Assembly (NCBI GenBank): GCA_020247085.1
Contig: JADCJJ010000039.1
Span: 1 to 41,741 of the forward strand
Length of the DNA: 41,741 bases
Reading direction: 5' to 3'
From: Myxococcaceae bacterium
Lineage (GTDB): Bacteria; Myxococcota; Myxococcia; Myxococcales; Myxococcaceae
Positions 33,701-41,520 of this stretch are shown here, piece by piece. The notes under the pieces were generated by a model. The model was not told where the DNA came from. It made no database searches and worked only from the letters and a program-made list of their open reading frames with translations. Numbering within the stretch: the first letter of the stretch is position 1; every line of letters begins with the position of its first letter. Position numbers and translations under genes: made by a program.

Positions 33701-34537
33701 TCAGAAGTCCATTCGCTCGAAGCGCCACGCGGCGAGGGCCAGGGCGGCGACGGAGAAGAGGCCGCACCCGGCGGCGAGGCGCGAGGCCACGGCGCCGTCG
33801 ATGGCCTGCTCCGCGGCGATGCGGGCCGACATGGTGGCGAGGCCGCCCAGGCGCGGCACCGGCACCAGCGCCCACGACACCAGCGTGCGCACCAGGCCCG
33901 GCTCGAGGAGCCCGGTCAGCGACTCCCGGTAGCTGGCCACCACCCCCAGGCCCAGCATCGCCGCGCCCGCGCCGCCGCTCACCGAGGCGCTCCGGACGAA
34001 GAAGGCCGAGCACAGCATCACCGCGTAGAGCGCCGCGAAGCCGAGCAGCCCGACGGTGCTGCCCAGCAGCAGGCCGGGGCTCCACACGCCCGTCTTGACG
34101 CCCAGCAGCGCCGTGAGGCCCACGGCGCCATAGAGGATGCCCGCCGACACGAGGCCCAGCACCCCGAGGTAGGTGCCGAAGAGCAGCTGCCAGCGCGCCA
34201 CCGGCAGCGACAGGAGGTGCTCGATGCGGCCCGGCGAGAGCAGCTCGGGCGCGAAGTCGCTGCAGGCCACGACGAGGAAGACGGCGCCGCCATAGAAGGC
34301 GAGGTAGGCGACGGCCTGAGAGACGCCCGAGAGGGCGCGGTGGGCCGACACGACGTCGTCCGACAGCAGCACGCCGAAGAGCTTCGAGCCGGCCAGCGCG
34401 CCGTCGACCACGTCGAGCTCGAGCGAGAGGCCCAGCGCCGTCAGCACCAGCGTGATGCTGCCGAAGAGCCCGAGGACCCAGCGCCGCCGGGTCGCCTCGA
34501 GCAGCAGGTCGAGCGCGACGCGCAGCAGCTGCCTCAT
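33701..34537 (-). CDS. ABC-2 type transporter permease
   Basis: ATG 34537 is preferred over an upstream start at 34630 that would add an Arg-rich leader. The 278-residue protein has about six membrane helices: W-V-L-G-L-F-G-S-I-T-L-V-L-T-A-L-G-L, A-Y-L-A-F-Y-G-G-A-V-F-L-V-V-A-C, L-L-F-G-T-Y-L-G-V-L-G-L-V-S-A-G-I-L-Y-G, L-L-L-G-S-T-V-G-L-L-G-F-A-A-L-Y-A-V-M-L-C and others. It has the P-E-L-L-S-P-G-R-I-E-H-L-L-S-L-P-V motif between helices that ABC-2 permeases of the NatB/NosY-like type show. It would pair with the ATPase encoded just upstream (100 bases) to export an unknown substrate. Confidence 0.88.
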   Translation of the reverse strand: MRQLLRVALDLLLEATRRRWVLGLFGSITLVLTALGLSLELDVVDGALAGSKLFGVLLSDDVVSAHRALSGVSQAVAYLAFYGGAVFLVVACSDFAPELLSPGRIEHLLSLPVARWQLLFGTYLGVLGLVSAGILYGAVGLTALLGVKTGVWSPGLLLGSTVGLLGFAALYAVMLCSAFFVRSASVSGGAGAAMLGLGVVASYRESLTGLLEPGLVRTLVSWALVPVPRLGGLATMSARIAAEQAIDGAVASRLAAGCGLFSVAALALAAWRFERMDF

Positions 34538-34637
34538 CGCCACGCCTCGCGCGCGCCGGCGGAGCGGGCCGCGGCGGGCGCCGACTCCGGGTGGGCCCAC
34601 GGCGGGCGCGCCGGTGAGGCGCCCGGCCACGGGGCGC

Positions 34638-35525
34638 TCACGACGCCTCCTTCATCGCCTCGGAGAGCACCTGCTCGAGGTCGCGCTCCACCGGCGAGAG
34701 CGCGACGAGCCGGGCGCCGGTGGCCCGCGCCCGGTCGAGCGCCTCGTTGAGGGCCGCGACGTCGCCCGAGAAGACGCCGTCGACGAAGCCCGCCGCCCGG
34801 AGCGCCCCCTCGTCGGCGCCGGCCTCGAAGCGCGCCCGGAAGGCCGTCGCGCCCCGGCGCACCTCGTCGAGCGTCCCCTCGAGGCGCAGCTGGCCCCGCT
34901 GCAGCACCCCGACGCGGTCGCACACGCGCTCGGTCTCGGACAGCAGGTGTGAGTTGAGGAGCAGCGTCACCCCGCGGGCCCGCTCCTCGAGCAGCAGCTG
35001 GCGCACCTCGACGCGGCCCACCGGGTCGATGCCGTCGGTCGGCTCGTCGAGGATGAGCAACTCGGGCGCGCCGAGCATCGCCGCCGCCAGCCCCAGGCGC
35101 TGCCGCATGCCCTTCGAGAACGAGCCGATGCGCTGCCCGTCGTTCGCCAGGCCCACGCGCTCGAGCGCGCGGCTGAGCTCGCCGTCGGATGGCGCCAGGC
35201 CCTTGAGCGTCGCCACCGAGCGCAAGAACTGACGCGCCGAGAGCGCCGCCGGCAGGTGCATGCGCTCCGGCAGGTAGCCGATGCGGGCCCGCACCGGCAC
35301 GTCGCCCGGCGCACCGCCCAGCACCGTCACCTCGCCGCTCGTCGCCTGCACCACGCCGAGCAGCACCTTGATGAACGTCGTCTTGCCGGCGCCGTTGGGG
35401 CCGATGAGGCCGAAGGCTGCGCCGCGCGGAATCGAGAGCGTCAGCCCGCTCAGGGCCTCGTGGGCGCCGCCGAAGAGCGCGCGGTACGTCTTCGTCAGGT
35501 CGGTCACTGCCACGGCCGCAGTCAC
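34638..35525 (-). CDS. ABC-2 type transporter ATP-binding protein
   Basis: The 295-residue ATPase has Walker A GPNGAGKT (42-49), a Q-loop region (I-G-Y-L-P-E-R), the signature F-S-K-G-M-R-Q-R-L, Walker B L-L-I-L-D-E-P-T-D-G-I-D-P and the H-loop L-L-N-S-H-L-L. The Y-L-P-E in place of Q-loop glutamine context and the F-S-K-G-M-R-Q-R signature are typical of the CcmA/NatA/DrrA-like ABC-2 ATPases. A C-terminal extension of about 75 residues (R-A-R-F-E-A-G-A-D-E and following) resembles the regulatory tail of that class. It is the first gene of the minus-strand exporter operon, followed by the permease and the anchored protein. Confidence 0.94.
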   Translation of the reverse strand: MTAAVAVTDLTKTYRALFGGAHEALSGLTLSIPRGAAFGLIGPNGAGKTTFIKVLLGVVQATSGEVTVLGGAPGDVPVRARIGYLPERMHLPAALSARQFLRSVATLKGLAPSDGELSRALERVGLANDGQRIGSFSKGMRQRLGLAAAMLGAPELLILDEPTDGIDPVGRVEVRQLLLEERARGVTLLLNSHLLSETERVCDRVGVLQRGQLRLEGTLDEVRRGATAFRARFEAGADEGALRAAGFVDGVFSGDVAALNEALDRARATGARLVALSPVERDLEQVLSEAMKEAS

Positions 35526-35738
35526 CTTGGCACCTTAGGGCCGCCCCCCGGGCGTCGCACGCTCCGTTCGGTCAGTCTGGCCGGGCGAGGGTGTCGGAGG
35601 GGCCCTCCCGGGAGGTGCCATGGACGGATTCCGCGATGACGCGGGTGACGCCGGTGCCGACACCGACGACCGTCGCCGATGCTTCATCACCTCCGCAGCA
35701 CCGCGTCGGCGTCACGGCCTCTCGGGAGGGTGAGCGGC

Positions 35739-36092
35739 TCAGCTGGCGCGGAGCAGGCGCTCGAGTTGGGAACGCTCCCGCGTCAGCCTCTGCTCGCGCG
35801 AAGGCTCGAGCAGGCCCGCGGTCAGGAGCTTGTCGAGCTGCGCGATTCGCGCTTCGACCTTCCGGGTCGCCTCGGGCGACAGCACGGCGGCGCCAGGGCC
35901 CGCGCTGCCAGCGCGCAGCACCTTCTCGAGCCGCTGCTTCTCGCGCGTCAAGGTCCGTTGAAGGCTCGGCTCGAGCAGCCCTGCCGCGAGCACGCGGTCG
36001 AGCGCCTTCAGCCTGGCTTCGAGCTGGTGCGTGGAACCGGGTCGGACCAACGCTGCAGGGGTGACGGTCGGGGGACGTGAGGAGATTCGCAT
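35739..36092 (-). CDS. Small helical protein with two SHOCT-like helix repeats
   Basis: ATG 36092 gives 117 residues; an upstream in-frame ATG at 36173 would read through the G tract. After a short Pro-rich head, two copies of about 40 residues follow: L-E-A-R-L-K-A-L-D-R-V-L-A-A-G-L-L-E-P-S (24-43) with L-T-R-E-K-Q-R-L-E-K-V-L (48-59), and V-E-A-R-I-A-Q-L-D-K-L-L-T-A-G-L-L-E-P-S (79-98) with L-T-R-E-R-S-Q-L-E-R-L-L (103-114). The L-x-x-L-x-x-L-x-x-x-G-L-L-x(4)-E/Q...L-x-x-E-x-x-x-L-L pattern recalls SHOCT oligomerisation hairpins. No signal peptide or membrane helix is seen, so it is probably cytoplasmic. The role is unknown. The 213 bases between it and the ATPase show no gene. Confidence 0.7.
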   Translation of the reverse strand: MRISSRPPTVTPAALVRPGSTHQLEARLKALDRVLAAGLLEPSLQRTLTREKQRLEKVLRAGSAGPGAAVLSPEATRKVEARIAQLDKLLTAGLLEPSREQRLTRERSQLERLLRAS

Positions 36093-36102
36093 GCGTGCTC
36101 GT

Positions 36103-36132
36103 GGGGGTTGGGGGTTGGAGGTTGGGGGGGGG
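36103..36132 (+). promoter_or_regulatory. G-quadruplex-prone, telomere-like G tract next to a gene start
   Basis: Five G-runs of 5, 5, 2, 2 and 9 bases are separated by TT or A, giving GGGGGTT-type units on the plus strand. It lies 11-40 bases upstream of the ATG at 36092 of the minus gene, where the coding strand is C-rich. It meets the usual pattern for an intramolecular G-quadruplex. No Shine-Dalgarno sequence is seen between it and the start. Confidence 0.6.
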
Positions 36133-36141
36133 CGGAGAAGG

Positions 36142-36564
36142 TCAGTCCAGGCAGCCGCACCCGCAGGCCTCATCGATGGGCCGCTGGTGGGGGGCGCACT
36201 GGAAGAACGCCGCGGCGCACTTGCGGGCGTCCTGACTCACGTAGTGGACCCCAGGCGTCGCGGGGGCTGGACAGGCCGGTGGGGTGGCGGCGGGCGCTCC
36301 GACGCACCCGCACCCGCAGGAGTCGCTGAAGCGCCGCTGGCCGGCAGCACAGGAGAACAGCGAGGCCGCGCAGGTGCTCAAGTCACGGCTGAGGTACCAG
36401 ACCGCCGGGTCGCTCGGGTCGGGGCACCCCGAAGGGGCTCCCGGGCTGACGGATTGCGTGGTGGCAGCGGTCGGGTGGTTGACGTCGGCTGGCTCGACGC
36501 CACAGGCGGCGACGAGGCTGGCAAGGAGGATGCGGAGGAGGCCGGAGCGGCTGGTTGCGTTCAT
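36142..36564 (-). CDS. Lipoprotein with two tandem CGCGC-type Cys-rich modules
   Basis: ATG 36564 gives 140 residues with a lipoprotein signal (ILLASLVAAC, C22). Two homologous modules follow, each with six or more Cys: C-P-D-P-x-D-P-x-V-W-Y-L-S-R-D ... C-A-A-S-L-F-S-C-A-A-G-Q-R-R-F-S-D-S-C-G-C-G-C, and C-P-A-P-A-T-P-G-V-H-Y-V-S-Q-D ... C-A-A-A-F-F-Q-C-A-P-H-Q-R-P-I-D-E-A-C-G-C-G-C. The fixed Cys spacing suggests disulfide knots in the periplasm or outside. The pattern recurs in myxobacterial surface proteins; I know of no assigned function. A short Thr/Ser-rich linker separates the lipid anchor from the first module. Confidence 0.82.
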   Translation of the reverse strand: MNATSRSGLLRILLASLVAACGVEPADVNHPTAATTQSVSPGAPSGCPDPSDPAVWYLSRDLSTCAASLFSCAAGQRRFSDSCGCGCVGAPAATPPACPAPATPGVHYVSQDARKCAAAFFQCAPHQRPIDEACGCGCLD

Positions 36565-36606
36565 GGCCCAGAGACCGGCCAGCCCGGCGAGACCGGACAT
36601 GCGCCG

Positions 36607-37842
36607 TCAGGGCGTCCACCGCAGCGTCGTTCCGAGGGGCACCACGCGCGCATCGGACTCGGCCCAGACGTCCACGGCCAGGGCGCCGACCGGCGCCGAG
36701 GTGAAGCGGCCCGGCTCGTCCTCGTCGACCGTCAGCGTGTCGCCGCGCGAGAACAGCCCGTCGCCGTCGCGGTCGCCGAGCGTGAACGTCTGCTGGCCGA
36801 CGATGAGCGTCGAGTCGAGCGTCGACAACGTCACGTCGCCAACCCTGACCCGCAGGTCTCCCAGCCGGAACGCCCCTGGCCCGTCGATGAAGCGGAGCGT
36901 GAAGAGGCGGTCTCGCGAGGGCGTCAGGGGCTCGCCGGCCCGAGCCAGCTCGAGCGTCACCGCCGCGGTGCGGCATGGCCACCAGCCCGGTACCCGGTCG
37001 CCGACGTCGTAGCGCAGGGCCCGCTCGCACGTCGCCATCGGCTCCAGCACCACCTCGGCAGAGCGCGGGCCCCAGCACAGCACCCGCGCCTGGGCTGGCG
37101 GCGGGGCCTCGGGCGGCGGCGCAGGCAGCGGTGTCGTGGCGTGCATGCAGGCGCGCGCGCGCGTCCGTCGGGAGTCGTCGAGCGAGAGCGTCAGCGTCGA
37201 GGCGAGCGTCTCGAGGCGGCACCTCACGCGGTTGCCGTCCTGGTCGAGGCCGACCAGGAAGTACCCGCGCGGTGGCTCGGGGCACCCTGCGAGCCATCGG
37301 AAGGCGTTCCAGGCCGGCGGCACGTCGCCCTCGCGCCAGGCCAGGTAGGTGCCCGACAGGTCGGAGCCGGGCCGCAGAGAAGACCCGAGGACGCGGTCAG
37401 GCCCGTCGATGGCCTCTGGCGGCACGAGGTCGAGGGCGTCGTTCGCGTTGGTGTCGGAGAACGCCACGACGAGCGCATACCCGAAGCGGCTGGGGCCGAG
37501 CGCCGTCAGGGGCGGTGGGCCCGCCAGCGGAATGGTGAGCGCCGCCGGGAAGGCTGGCGTCACCGGCACCGACTCGCTGCTCAAGCTCGGGCGAAACCTC
37601 GACCCCGCGCAGGCCACGACGTCCTCGGCCGTCCGCGCGTCGCCGAGGCACGCCTCGACCTCGGGCGAGAGGGCGGCCCAGACGAGGGCGGCGCGCAGGC
37701 CGGCGGGCGGGAGGCCCAGCGGCCCGGGTGACACCACCTCGGCCCGCACGAGCCCCACCGGCGGGCCTGGGTCTGCCACCGAGGGCACCCCCGGGCCGCA
37801 CGCGGCCACCGCCCACAAGATGCCCACCAGTCTCGAATGCAC
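36607..37842 (-). CDS. Lipoprotein of unknown function
   Basis: I prefer GTG 37842, preceded by GAGGCG about ten bases upstream, since it puts a signal with lipobox AVAAC at the N-terminus; TTG 37875 would add eleven polar residues. The 411-residue protein has an early beta domain (V-G-L-V-R-A-E-V-V-S), a calcium-loop-like D-T-N-A-N-D-A-L-D-L in the middle, a Pro-rich Cys-containing linker, and a later D-R-D-G-D-G-L-F-S-R-G-D loop (an EF-hand-like D-x-D-x-D-G) near the end. The two Asp-rich loops could bind calcium. No domain name is secure. It is separated by 42 bases from the Cys-rich lipoprotein and is divergent from the sigma operon. Confidence 0.78.
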   Translation of the reverse strand: MHSRLVGILWAVAACGPGVPSVADPGPPVGLVRAEVVSPGPLGLPPAGLRAALVWAALSPEVEACLGDARTAEDVVACAGSRFRPSLSSESVPVTPAFPAALTIPLAGPPPLTALGPSRFGYALVVAFSDTNANDALDLVPPEAIDGPDRVLGSSLRPGSDLSGTYLAWREGDVPPAWNAFRWLAGCPEPPRGYFLVGLDQDGNRVRCRLETLASTLTLSLDDSRRTRARACMHATTPLPAPPPEAPPPAQARVLCWGPRSAEVVLEPMATCERALRYDVGDRVPGWWPCRTAAVTLELARAGEPLTPSRDRLFTLRFIDGPGAFRLGDLRVRVGDVTLSTLDSTLIVGQQTFTLGDRDGDGLFSRGDTLTVDEDEPGRFTSAPVGALAVDVWAESDARVVPLGTTLRWTP

Positions 37843-37948
37843 CTGTCGCCTCGTGACCGTCTTCGCCCTCTGCAACGGACATCAACCCCCCTACCATGTC
37901 CGGTCTGGAGCCGTTCACCGGTCTCGGTCGAGACCCACCGGGAGCGAT

Positions 37949-38431
37949 GTGGACACGGTCGACCTTCACGTCTGGTACGAGCGCTATGGTGAGGCGGTCT
38001 TCCGGAGGTGTCTGCGCATCGTCGGAGACGAGGCTCTGGCCATGGACCTTCTGCAGGAGACGTTTCTCCGCGCGCACAAGTACCGGGCGTCATTCAAGGG
38101 CGCGTCGGCGCTGAGCTGGCTCCTCACCATCGCCGACCGGACCTCGCTCACCGCGCTCGGGGCGCGCCCTCGGGTGTCCTCGGCCGAAGAGGTCGAGCGG
38201 TTCCTCGAGACCGAGGCCGACCCGAAGGAGCCCTTCACCCAGCACCGCCTCGTCGCCGAGCTGTTGACCCGCGCCGACGAGCGCACCCGCGCCATCGTCA
38301 TGCACCGCTACTTCGACGAGCTCGAGCTCGAAGACATCGCCCGCCGGCTCGACGTCAACGAGCGCACCGTGCGCCGGAAGCTCGAGCAGTTCCTCGCCGA
38401 CTCCCGGCGCTTCGTCGAGAGGCGCGCATGA
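37949..38431 (+). CDS. ECF-type RNA polymerase sigma factor
   Basis: GTG 37949 (GGAG at 37941-37944) gives 160 residues. Region 2 reads V-W-Y-E-R-Y-G-E-A-V-F-R-R-C, A-L-A-M-D-L-L-Q-E-T-F-L-R-A-H, S-A-L-S-W-L-L-T-I-A-D-R, and region 4 is a clean helix-turn-helix: R-A-I-V-M-H-R-Y-F-D-E-L-E-L-E-D-I-A-R-R-L-D-V-N-E-R-T-V-R-R-K-L. It should direct polymerase to a small regulon, probably including its own operon. The next gene starts in its stop (ATGA at 38428), which codes for an anti-sigma-like protein. An AT-poor spacer of about 106 bases separates it from the divergent lipoprotein, where its promoter should lie; no clear element could be fixed. Confidence 0.9.
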   Translation: MDTVDLHVWYERYGEAVFRRCLRIVGDEALAMDLLQETFLRAHKYRASFKGASALSWLLTIADRTSLTALGARPRVSSAEEVERFLETEADPKEPFTQHRLVAELLTRADERTRAIVMHRYFDELELEDIARRLDVNERTVRRKLEQFLADSRRFVERRA

Positions 38432-39105
38432 AGGCCCGCTTTCACCCGGTGACCGACCTGGATGTCGAGCGCTACCTCGTCGGAGAGCTCTCGGGCGACG
38501 AGGCCGCTCGCGTCGAGGCGGCCGCCCGCGCCTCCGAGGTGCTCCAGCGGCATCTCGACGAGCGCCGCGCGGCGAAGCGGGCCTTCGCGCTGAAGCGCCC
38601 CCCGCTGCGGCTCCCGGCGGCGACCCGCCCGGCGTGGTGGCCGTGGGCGCTCGCGCTCCCGGTGGCGGCCGCCGCGCTCGTCGCGGTGGTGCGCCGAGCT
38701 CCCGTCGAGGGTGACGGCCCGGGCATCGCCCGTCGGGGCGCCGAGGTGGCCGAGGTCGAGATTGCCGTGCAGCGCGAAGAGGCCGTCTTCCCCTGGCGCG
38801 CGGGCGTCATCCTCGAGCCGAAGGACAGGCTCCGCCTCACGGTGAAGACGGCGGCGCCGAGCGTTGCGACCCTCATCGGCGAGGACGCGAGGCGGGAGCC
38901 GGTGATTCTCTACGAGGCCGTGGCCCTGCCCGGTGGAGCGCTGACGCTGCCGGGGAGCCTCGAGGTCGATGACACCCCTGGCGGCGAACGCCTGTACCTC
39001 TTCGTGGGGCCCACCGCGCCAGACGCGCCTGCGCTGCTGAAGGCGGTGCGCGCTGGCCGGGCCGATGGGGCCCTCGTCATCACGCTCGAGAAGCGCCGGC
39101 CATGA
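38428..39105 (+). CDS. Anti-sigma-factor-like membrane protein
   Basis: Its ATG overlaps the sigma stop (ATGA). The 225-residue protein has a cytosolic helical head (D-L-D-V-E-R-Y-L-V-G-E-L-S-G-D-E-A-A-R-V-E) of the kind seen in anti-sigma proteins, but without the HxxxCxxC zinc motif. One membrane helix (about residues 70-88, WWPWALALPVAAAALVAVV) follows. The outer part is a beta domain: V-I-L-E-P-K-D-R-L-R-L-T-V-K, S-V-A-T-L-I-G-E-D, G-E-R-L-Y-L-F-V-G-P, resembling DUF4384-type domains. It probably holds the sigma at the membrane until an envelope signal is sensed. The next gene again overlaps at the stop. Confidence 0.75.
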   Translation: MKARFHPVTDLDVERYLVGELSGDEAARVEAAARASEVLQRHLDERRAAKRAFALKRPPLRLPAATRPAWWPWALALPVAAAALVAVVRRAPVEGDGPGIARRGAEVAEVEIAVQREEAVFPWRAGVILEPKDRLRLTVKTAAPSVATLIGEDARREPVILYEAVALPGGALTLPGSLEVDDTPGGERLYLFVGPTAPDAPALLKAVRAGRADGALVITLEKRRP

Positions 39106-40676
39106 GGGTCGTCGGGCTCGTGCTGCTGCTGGTGGCCCACGGCGCCTCGGCGGCGGTGCGCTTCGCGCTCGTCATCGGGCACGACGTCGGCCTGCCCGAC
39201 GAGCGCGCGCTCCACTGGGCCGAGTCCGACGCCGCGAAGGTGTTCCGGCTGCTGACCGAGCTGGGCGGGGTCGACGAGGCCCGCGGCGCGCTGCTGCAGG
39301 GCCAGCCGGTGCGCGCCGTCGAGCTGGCGATGGCCCGGCTGGCCGGACAGGTGGCCGAGGCGCGTCGGCGGGGTGAATGGACAGAGGTCATCGTCTTCTT
39401 CTCCGGGCATGGCGACCTCGCCACGCTCCACCTCGGTGACGACCGGCTGCCCCGGGCGACGCTCGAGGCGTGGGTGAAGGCGGTACCCGCCGACGCGACC
39501 CTCGTCTTCATCGACGCCTGTCGCACCGGCCCCGTGCGAAGCGGGGCCTCGAAGGGGTTGCGCCGCGCGCCGGCCTTCGACGTGCGGTTCTCCCGCCAGG
39601 CGGGCATGTCGGGCCGGGTCACCATCGAGTCGGTGGGGGCGGACGAGTCGGCGCAGGAGTCCGACGACCTGCAGAGCGGCTTCTTCACCCATCACCTGCT
39701 CGCCGGGCTGCGCGGCGCCGCCGACGTCGACCGGGACAAGCGCGTGTCGCTCGCCGAGGCGTACCGGTACGCCTACCACCGGACGGTGACGACGTCGTTC
39801 GGCGCCGCTGAGGCCGCGCAGCACCCCTCCATGAGCGCTGAGCTCGAGGGCGAGGGCGAGTTCATCGTCACCTCGCTCGACCGCGCCAGCGCCCTGCTGC
39901 AGGTCGAGGCCGACGTCTCCGGCGAGCTCCTCGTCCTCGACGACGCCGCTGGGACCGTGGTGTCCGAGGTGCGGCTGTCGGGGGCGGGGCCGCTGGTGCT
40001 CGCCCTGCCGGTCGGGGACTACCGGCTGGTCCGCCGGGCGGGGAGCCGTGTCTGGGCGGGGCGGGCGCGGCTGGTCTGGGGGCGGAGCGCGACGGTGACG
40101 GCGGAGCAGCTCGTGGAGCAGCCACGCGTGGCGGCCATGCAGCGCGGCGCGAGCCTCGAAGTCGCGCCGTGGCGTCTGTGGGCAGGGGGCTCGGCGGCCG
40201 CTCCGCGGGCGCTGGGCGCGGGCATCAGCCTGGGCGTCCGAGCCGGGGTGGAGCGGCGCCTCACGGGGTTGTGGGGGGTTGGACTCCGGCTGGGGGGAGG
40301 CAGCGCGCGCGCGCTGACGCCCCGCTGGGCGCTGCAGCAGGTCGAGGTCGCCGGGGGGCCGGTGGTGACGGTCGAGCGCGCCGTCGGGCTGGTGCGGCTG
40401 GGGCTGGCGCTCGGCGTCGAGGGCGTCGGCATCGTGTCGGCGGGTGTCCACCTCGAGGCGGAGCGGCTGGCGTCGGCCGACGCGGGCCCCGTGCAGACCG
40501 ATGGCTGGACGCTCGGCGCGGGGTTTCAAGCCGACGCCTGGGTGGGGCTCGCGCTACCTGCGAGCCTCGAGCTGCGGCTCTCTGCAGGCATGGCGGTGTC
40601 ATGGGTGGTGGTGAGCGGCCAGCCGCGCACGACCTGGGCGCCAGCGCTGGTGGTCGCGCTCGCGGTCGCTCGCTAG
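39102..40676 (+). CDS. Secreted caspase-fold (C14) protease with a C-terminal beta-barrel-like region
   Basis: ATG 39102 overlaps the anti-sigma stop. The 524-residue protein has a signal peptide (VVGLVLLLVAHGASA). The caspase domain spans about 20-250: R-F-A-L-V-I-G at the first strand, catalytic H103 in F-F-S-G-H-G-D and catalytic C140 in V-F-I-D-A-C-R-T-G, then G-F-F-T-H-H-L-L-A-G-L, D-V-D-R-D-K-R-V-S-L and Y-R-Y-A-Y. A beta domain (about 265-330) follows. The last 160 residues are alternating amphipathic strands rich in G, with a terminal stretch ending V-V-A-L-A-V-A-R, like an outer-membrane barrel. Co-location with sigma and anti-sigma suggests proteolysis in an envelope signal route; the target is unknown. 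Confidence 0.85.
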   Translation: MRVVGLVLLLVAHGASAAVRFALVIGHDVGLPDERALHWAESDAAKVFRLLTELGGVDEARGALLQGQPVRAVELAMARLAGQVAEARRRGEWTEVIVFFSGHGDLATLHLGDDRLPRATLEAWVKAVPADATLVFIDACRTGPVRSGASKGLRRAPAFDVRFSRQAGMSGRVTIESVGADESAQESDDLQSGFFTHHLLAGLRGAADVDRDKRVSLAEAYRYAYHRTVTTSFGAAEAAQHPSMSAELEGEGEFIVTSLDRASALLQVEADVSGELLVLDDAAGTVVSEVRLSGAGPLVLALPVGDYRLVRRAGSRVWAGRARLVWGRSATVTAEQLVEQPRVAAMQRGASLEVAPWRLWAGGSAAAPRALGAGISLGVRAGVERRLTGLWGVGLRLGGGSARALTPRWALQQVEVAGGPVVTVERAVGLVRLGLALGVEGVGIVSAGVHLEAERLASADAGPVQTDGWTLGAGFQADAWVGLALPASLELRLSAGMAVSWVVVSGQPRTTWAPALVVALAVAR

Positions 40677-41019
40677 GGCGCCGCGTCGGTGAGGGCCCGT
40701 TGGGAGGGCGCCGAGGTGGGTCGCCGACCGTCGTGGCGCCGCGTACCGCGGCTGGCGTGCCCCGGCCTGCTCGCGCCGCCAGGCGCCCGCTCGGGCCCAT
40801 GCCTGGTCGCCGCTCCCGCCGGGGCGGTGAACGCGTCCGAGGGGCCAACAGGGCGCCAGCGGACCTGCGCGGGCGCCGCCGTCGACCGTGGCCATCTGTT
40901 TCGCAACCAACTTGGGGTAACCGCTCCCGCGCGGCGTCGTGCCACCAGGTGGGCAACCTGAGTCGTTCACCGCGGCTCCAGTGAGGTCCCTGGCGACTAC
41001 CCCGAGTTGCGAGCGTGAC
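40677..41019. other. Gene-free stretch before the IS remnant
   Basis: I see no gene, RNA, or clear repeat here. Open frames in it are Arg/Pro/Ala-rich on both strands, as expected for non-coding GC-rich DNA. It may include the decayed left end of the IS element that follows. Confidence 0.5.
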
Positions 41020-41520
41020 GAATGGGGGCGCTCCGTGACGCGTGGAGGTGTCGTGCGAGGACTGCCACGAGTCTCGCCTGGTGGCCTTCTGCTGCAAGGG
41101 GCGCGGGTGGTGTCCCTCGTGCACCAACCGGCGGGCCGTCGAGACGGGCGTGCGCCTCGCCGCGCTGCTGCCGCGCGTGCGTCACCGCCAGTGGACCCTC
41201 AGCATCCCCTTCACGTTGCGCGTCGTCGTCGGCTTCTCCCTCCACGCCGACACCGCCGTCCAGGGCAACGACAGGCAGGGCCTCGAGAGACTGTGCCGCT
41301 ATGGCAGCAGAGGGCGTGTTGCCGAGTCTTTGACTGCGCCGGCACGACGACGGCCGCTCCGAGTACTCCCCCAAGGGGAAGGACGCCTCCGGCCGCCCGC
41401 GCAGCGCCTTCGTCCTCACCGCCGCCGCCTCGACTGGGCCTCGCTGCACCGGCACACCCTCGGCACCGACGTCCTGCGCTGCCCCTGTGGCGGCCGCCGG
41501 CGCCTTCATGTCATCCACTC
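41020..41520 (+). mobile_element. Decayed IS91-type transposase fragment
   Basis: The zinc-ribbon of IS91-family (Y2/HUH) transposases is present: V-S-C-E-D-C-H-E-S-R-L-V-A-F-C-C-K-G-R-G-W-C-P-S-C-T-N-R-R (about 41047-41135), then L-L-P-R-V-R-H-R-Q-W-T-L-S-I-P-F. The central catalytic part is missing: the frame jumps straight to G-F-S-L-H-A-D-T and L-E-R-L-C-R-Y. A shift then leads to D-D-G-R-S-E-Y-S-P-K-G-K-D-A-S-G-R-P-R-S-A-F-V-L-T in another frame, another deletion, and the C-terminal L-D-W-A-S-L-H-R-H-T-L-G-T-D-V-L-R-C-P-C-G-G-R. These pieces occur in the right order in intact relatives. It cannot transpose by itself. Bases 41521 to the window end show nothing clear. Confidence 0.85.

Noticed and set aside
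32521-34750. Long plus-strand frames across 32.5-34.7 kb
   Set aside because: They are antisense to the anchored protein and ABC-2 genes, which have strong motifs; the plus frames are Arg/His/Gln-rich without domains.
36103-36132. A true telomere or linear end
   Set aside because: It is one short internal tract inside continuous gene-dense sequence, so only a local structure is plausible.
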